DNA of 25,485 nt, from positions 1 to 25,485 of the forward strand of contig DFBX01000054.1 of the NCBI GenBank assembly GCA_002366795.1, in the 5' to 3' direction. This DNA is from Rhodobacteraceae bacterium UBA3069 (GTDB taxonomy: Bacteria; Pseudomonadota; Alphaproteobacteria; Rhodobacterales; Rhodobacteraceae). The notes beneath the pieces are model-generated. The model did not search any database. It saw only the letters and a program-made list of their open reading frames with translations, and was not told where the DNA came from. Position numbers and translations under genes: made by a program. Shown here in pieces: positions 24,048 through 25,485 of this stretch; the stretch's first letter is position 1, and each line of letters opens with the position of its first letter.

Positions 24048-25277
24048 ATGCGCCGAGTTGTCGTCACCGGATCGGGCGTCGTTTCGTCCATCGGGAACAA
24101 TGCAGATGAAGTGCTGGCCTCGCTCAAGGCTGGCAAATCGGGGATCACCGCGAACGAGGCGATGATCGAACACGGCTTTCGCAGCCAGATCGCCGGTGAC
24201 GTCAAGCTGGACGTGGCCGAGCATGTGGACAAGCGCACGCTGCGTTTCATGGGGCCGGGCGCAGCCTATGCCTATATCGCCATGGAACAGGCGATTGCCG
24301 ATTCCGGGCTGGAAGAAAGCGATATCGTGAACCCGCGCACTGGCCTTGTGGCCGGGTCCGGCGGGCCGTCCACCAGCGCCCTGTTCGCGGCGCATCAGAC
24401 GGCGCTGAAAACCGGCGCGACCAAGCGGATCGGGCCGTTTGCGGTGCCAAAATGCATGTCGTCCACGATTTCGGCCAACCTTTCGACGGCGTTCAAGATC
24501 AAGGGCATCAACTATTCCATCACCTCGGCCTGTTCGACCTCGCTGCATTGCATCGGCAACGCGGCGGAACAGATCATGCTGGGCAAACAGGACGTGATGT
24601 TCGCGGGTGGCGGCGAGGAACTGGACTGGACCCTGTCCTGCCTGTTTGACGCGATGGGCGCGATGTCCTCGAAATATAACGACACGCCGGAAAAAGCCTC
24701 GCGCGCGTTCGACGCGGGTCGCGACGGGTTCGTGATCGGTGGCGGCGGCGGCATCCTTGTTCTTGAAGAGTTGGAGCACGCCAAGGCACGCGGCGCGAAA
24801 ATCTATGCCGAGGTGACCGGCTATGCGGCCACGTCCGACGGGCACGACATGGTTGCACCGTCGGGCGAGGGCGGTGAGCGCGCCATGCGTTTGGCCCTGC
24901 AAACCCTGCCCGAGGATCGCAAGGTCGGCTATATCAACGCCCATGGCACATCGACCCCCGTGGGTGATGTCGGCGAGGTAGAGGCCGTGCGCCGTGTATT
25001 CGGCGAGGGCACAACCCCGCCGATTTCCTCGACCAAATCCATGACCGGCCACAGCCAGGGCGCGACCGGCGCACAAGAGGCGGTATACTGCCTGCTGGCG
25101 CTGAAACACGATTTCCTGATCCCGTCGATCAACGTGGAAACGCTGGACCCCGCGCTGAAAGAACAAGAGATCGTGACCAAACTGGTCGAGAACGCGGGCC
25201 TCGACACGGTGATGACCAATTCCTTTGGTTTTGGCGGCACCAACGGGTCGATGCTGCTGTCGCGCTACCGCGACTGA
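24048..25277 (+). CDS. fabB: 3-oxoacyl-ACP synthase I (beta-ketoacyl-ACP synthase)
   Basis: A condensing enzyme of 409 residues that elongates the cis-3-decenoyl product of FabA, retaining the double bond. The Cys-His-His triad is visible: SACSTSLHC, NAHGTSTPVGD and STKSMTGHSQGATGA (with the conserved Lys). The C-terminal NSFGFGGTNGSML loop is typical. An AGGAGG Shine-Dalgarno precedes ATG 24048. Pairing with fabA supports FabB rather than FabF. A strong terminator follows the stop. Confidence 0.96.
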   Translation: MRRVVVTGSGVVSSIGNNADEVLASLKAGKSGITANEAMIEHGFRSQIAGDVKLDVAEHVDKRTLRFMGPGAAYAYIAMEQAIADSGLEESDIVNPRTGLVAGSGGPSTSALFAAHQTALKTGATKRIGPFAVPKCMSSTISANLSTAFKIKGINYSITSACSTSLHCIGNAAEQIMLGKQDVMFAGGGEELDWTLSCLFDAMGAMSSKYNDTPEKASRAFDAGRDGFVIGGGGGILVLEELEHAKARGAKIYAEVTGYAATSDGHDMVAPSGEGGERAMRLALQTLPEDRKVGYINAHGTSTPVGDVGEVEAVRRVFGEGTTPPISSTKSMTGHSQGATGAQEAVYCLLALKHDFLIPSINVETLDPALKEQEIVTKLVENAGLDTVMTNSFGFGGTNGSMLLSRYRD

Positions 25278-25288
25278 TCCGCGCGGAT
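25277..25288. repeat. 12-bp perfect palindrome at the fabB stop
   Basis: ATCCGCGCGGAT is self-complementary over all 12 bp and begins in the last base of the fabB stop codon. It is too compact to form a stable hairpin and may be a chance sequence or a binding site. Confidence 0.3.
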
Positions 25289-25301
25289 AATGAGATCACG
25301 G

Positions 25302-25327
25302 AAGGGGGCCAGCTTGGCCCCCTTTTT
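25302..25327 (+). terminator. Intrinsic terminator of fabA-fabB
   Basis: AAGGGGGCCA (25302-25311) and TGGCCCCCTT (25315-25324) pair perfectly around GCT and run into TTTTT. It lies 25 bp past the fabB stop. It ends the operon here, so any fabI downstream would need its own promoter. Confidence 0.9.
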
Positions 25328-25369
25328 GCGTTTTGGTTCTAGGTGTTTGATCCCAAGGTTTGATGGTGC

Positions 25370-25485
25370 GATCATGTCGAATCGCATAGGCCGTGAATAT
25401 GGTGTGTTCCGGTTGCGTGGCTGCTCAGAAAACTGGATGCCGTTGTCCATTGTCCGGCAGTGGTTTGCCTTTTGCAAACCATGAG
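25370..25485 (-). pseudogene. IS481-like transposase remnant, cut by window end
   Basis: The minus strand reads MDNGIQFSEQPRNRNTPYSRPMRFDMI, which matches from memory the DDE-core DNGIQFxEQPRNRN...MRFDMI segment of IS481-family transposases. Left of 25370 the match stops abruptly where the family would continue with a CEANGIEHRLTKPNHPW-like stretch. No start codon or left terminal repeat is seen, so this is a fragment. More of it may lie beyond 25485. Confidence 0.6.

Noticed and set aside
22908..25166. Very long minus-strand frame antisense to fabA and fabB
   Set aside because: Only the first-transcribed-independent Irr portion (22908-23342) is real. The rest is a high-GC shadow of fabA and fabB, whose motifs are unambiguous.
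25290..25484. Small plus-strand gene after fabB
   Set aside because: It would start before and read through a strong terminator, has no Shine-Dalgarno, and overlaps the transposase remnant on the other strand.

Overview
The window looks like chromosomal DNA of a marine-type alphaproteobacterium, most likely Rhodobacteraceae (Roseobacter group). Grounds: high GC throughout, an irr-fabA-fabB block typical of Alphaproteobacteria, a pobA-pcaDCHG-pcaB aromatic cluster, preTA pyrimidine reduction genes, a MttB-superfamily gene beside a TetR regulator, and a TRAP solute-binding protein. No tRNA, rRNA, CRISPR array, prophage or replication origin was recognised.

Layout, left to right. (1) 0.07-2.4 kb: an MttB-superfamily methyltransferase gene (minus) broken by a one-base frameshift, divergent from a TetR regulator. 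(2) 2.4-5.6 kb: a family VIII esterase/beta-lactamase-fold hydrolase translationally coupled (ATGA overlap) to acetoacetyl-CoA synthetase. (3) 5.6-8.4 kb: preT-preA on the plus strand, behind a 24-bp palindrome with a RutR-like core. (4) 8.4-8.6 kb: four consecutive inverted repeats between convergent genes. (5) 8.6-13.9 kb, all minus: an orphan TRAP dctP with a Trp-to-amber nonsense codon, an N-terminally short cytochrome P450, a SqrR/BigR-like ArsR regulator with the diagnostic cysteine pair, a zinc alcohol dehydrogenase, and a TetA-like MFS gene with a frameshift near its 3' end. (6) 14.0-19.8 kb, minus: the protocatechuate branch in order of transcription pobA-pcaD-pcaC-pcaH-pcaG, then an intrinsic terminator, then a SABP2/HNL-like esterase and pcaB. 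(7) 19.9-21.5 kb, minus: L-2-haloacid dehalogenase coupled by ATGA to a PLP serine/threonine dehydratase-like enzyme. (8) 21.7-22.8 kb, plus: an SlyD-type FKBP isomerase and a membrane protein with a Cys knuckle. (9) 22.9-25.3 kb: irr divergent from fabA-fabB, a strong terminator, then an IS481-like transposase remnant running off the window end.

Working together: PobA converts 4-hydroxybenzoate to protocatechuate. PcaHG cleaves it, PcaB cycloisomerises the product, and PcaC and PcaD carry it to 3-oxoadipate; pcaIJ and pcaF are not in the window. FabA and FabB form the anaerobic unsaturated fatty acid branch. PreTA performs only the first step of reductive pyrimidine catabolism, with the later genes absent here.

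I did not find a clearly new multi-gene system. The observations most worth a second look are the terminator splitting the pca genes, the RutR-like palindrome, the orphan persulfide-sensor-like regulator upstream of a P450, and three or four damaged reading frames in the first 14 kb.
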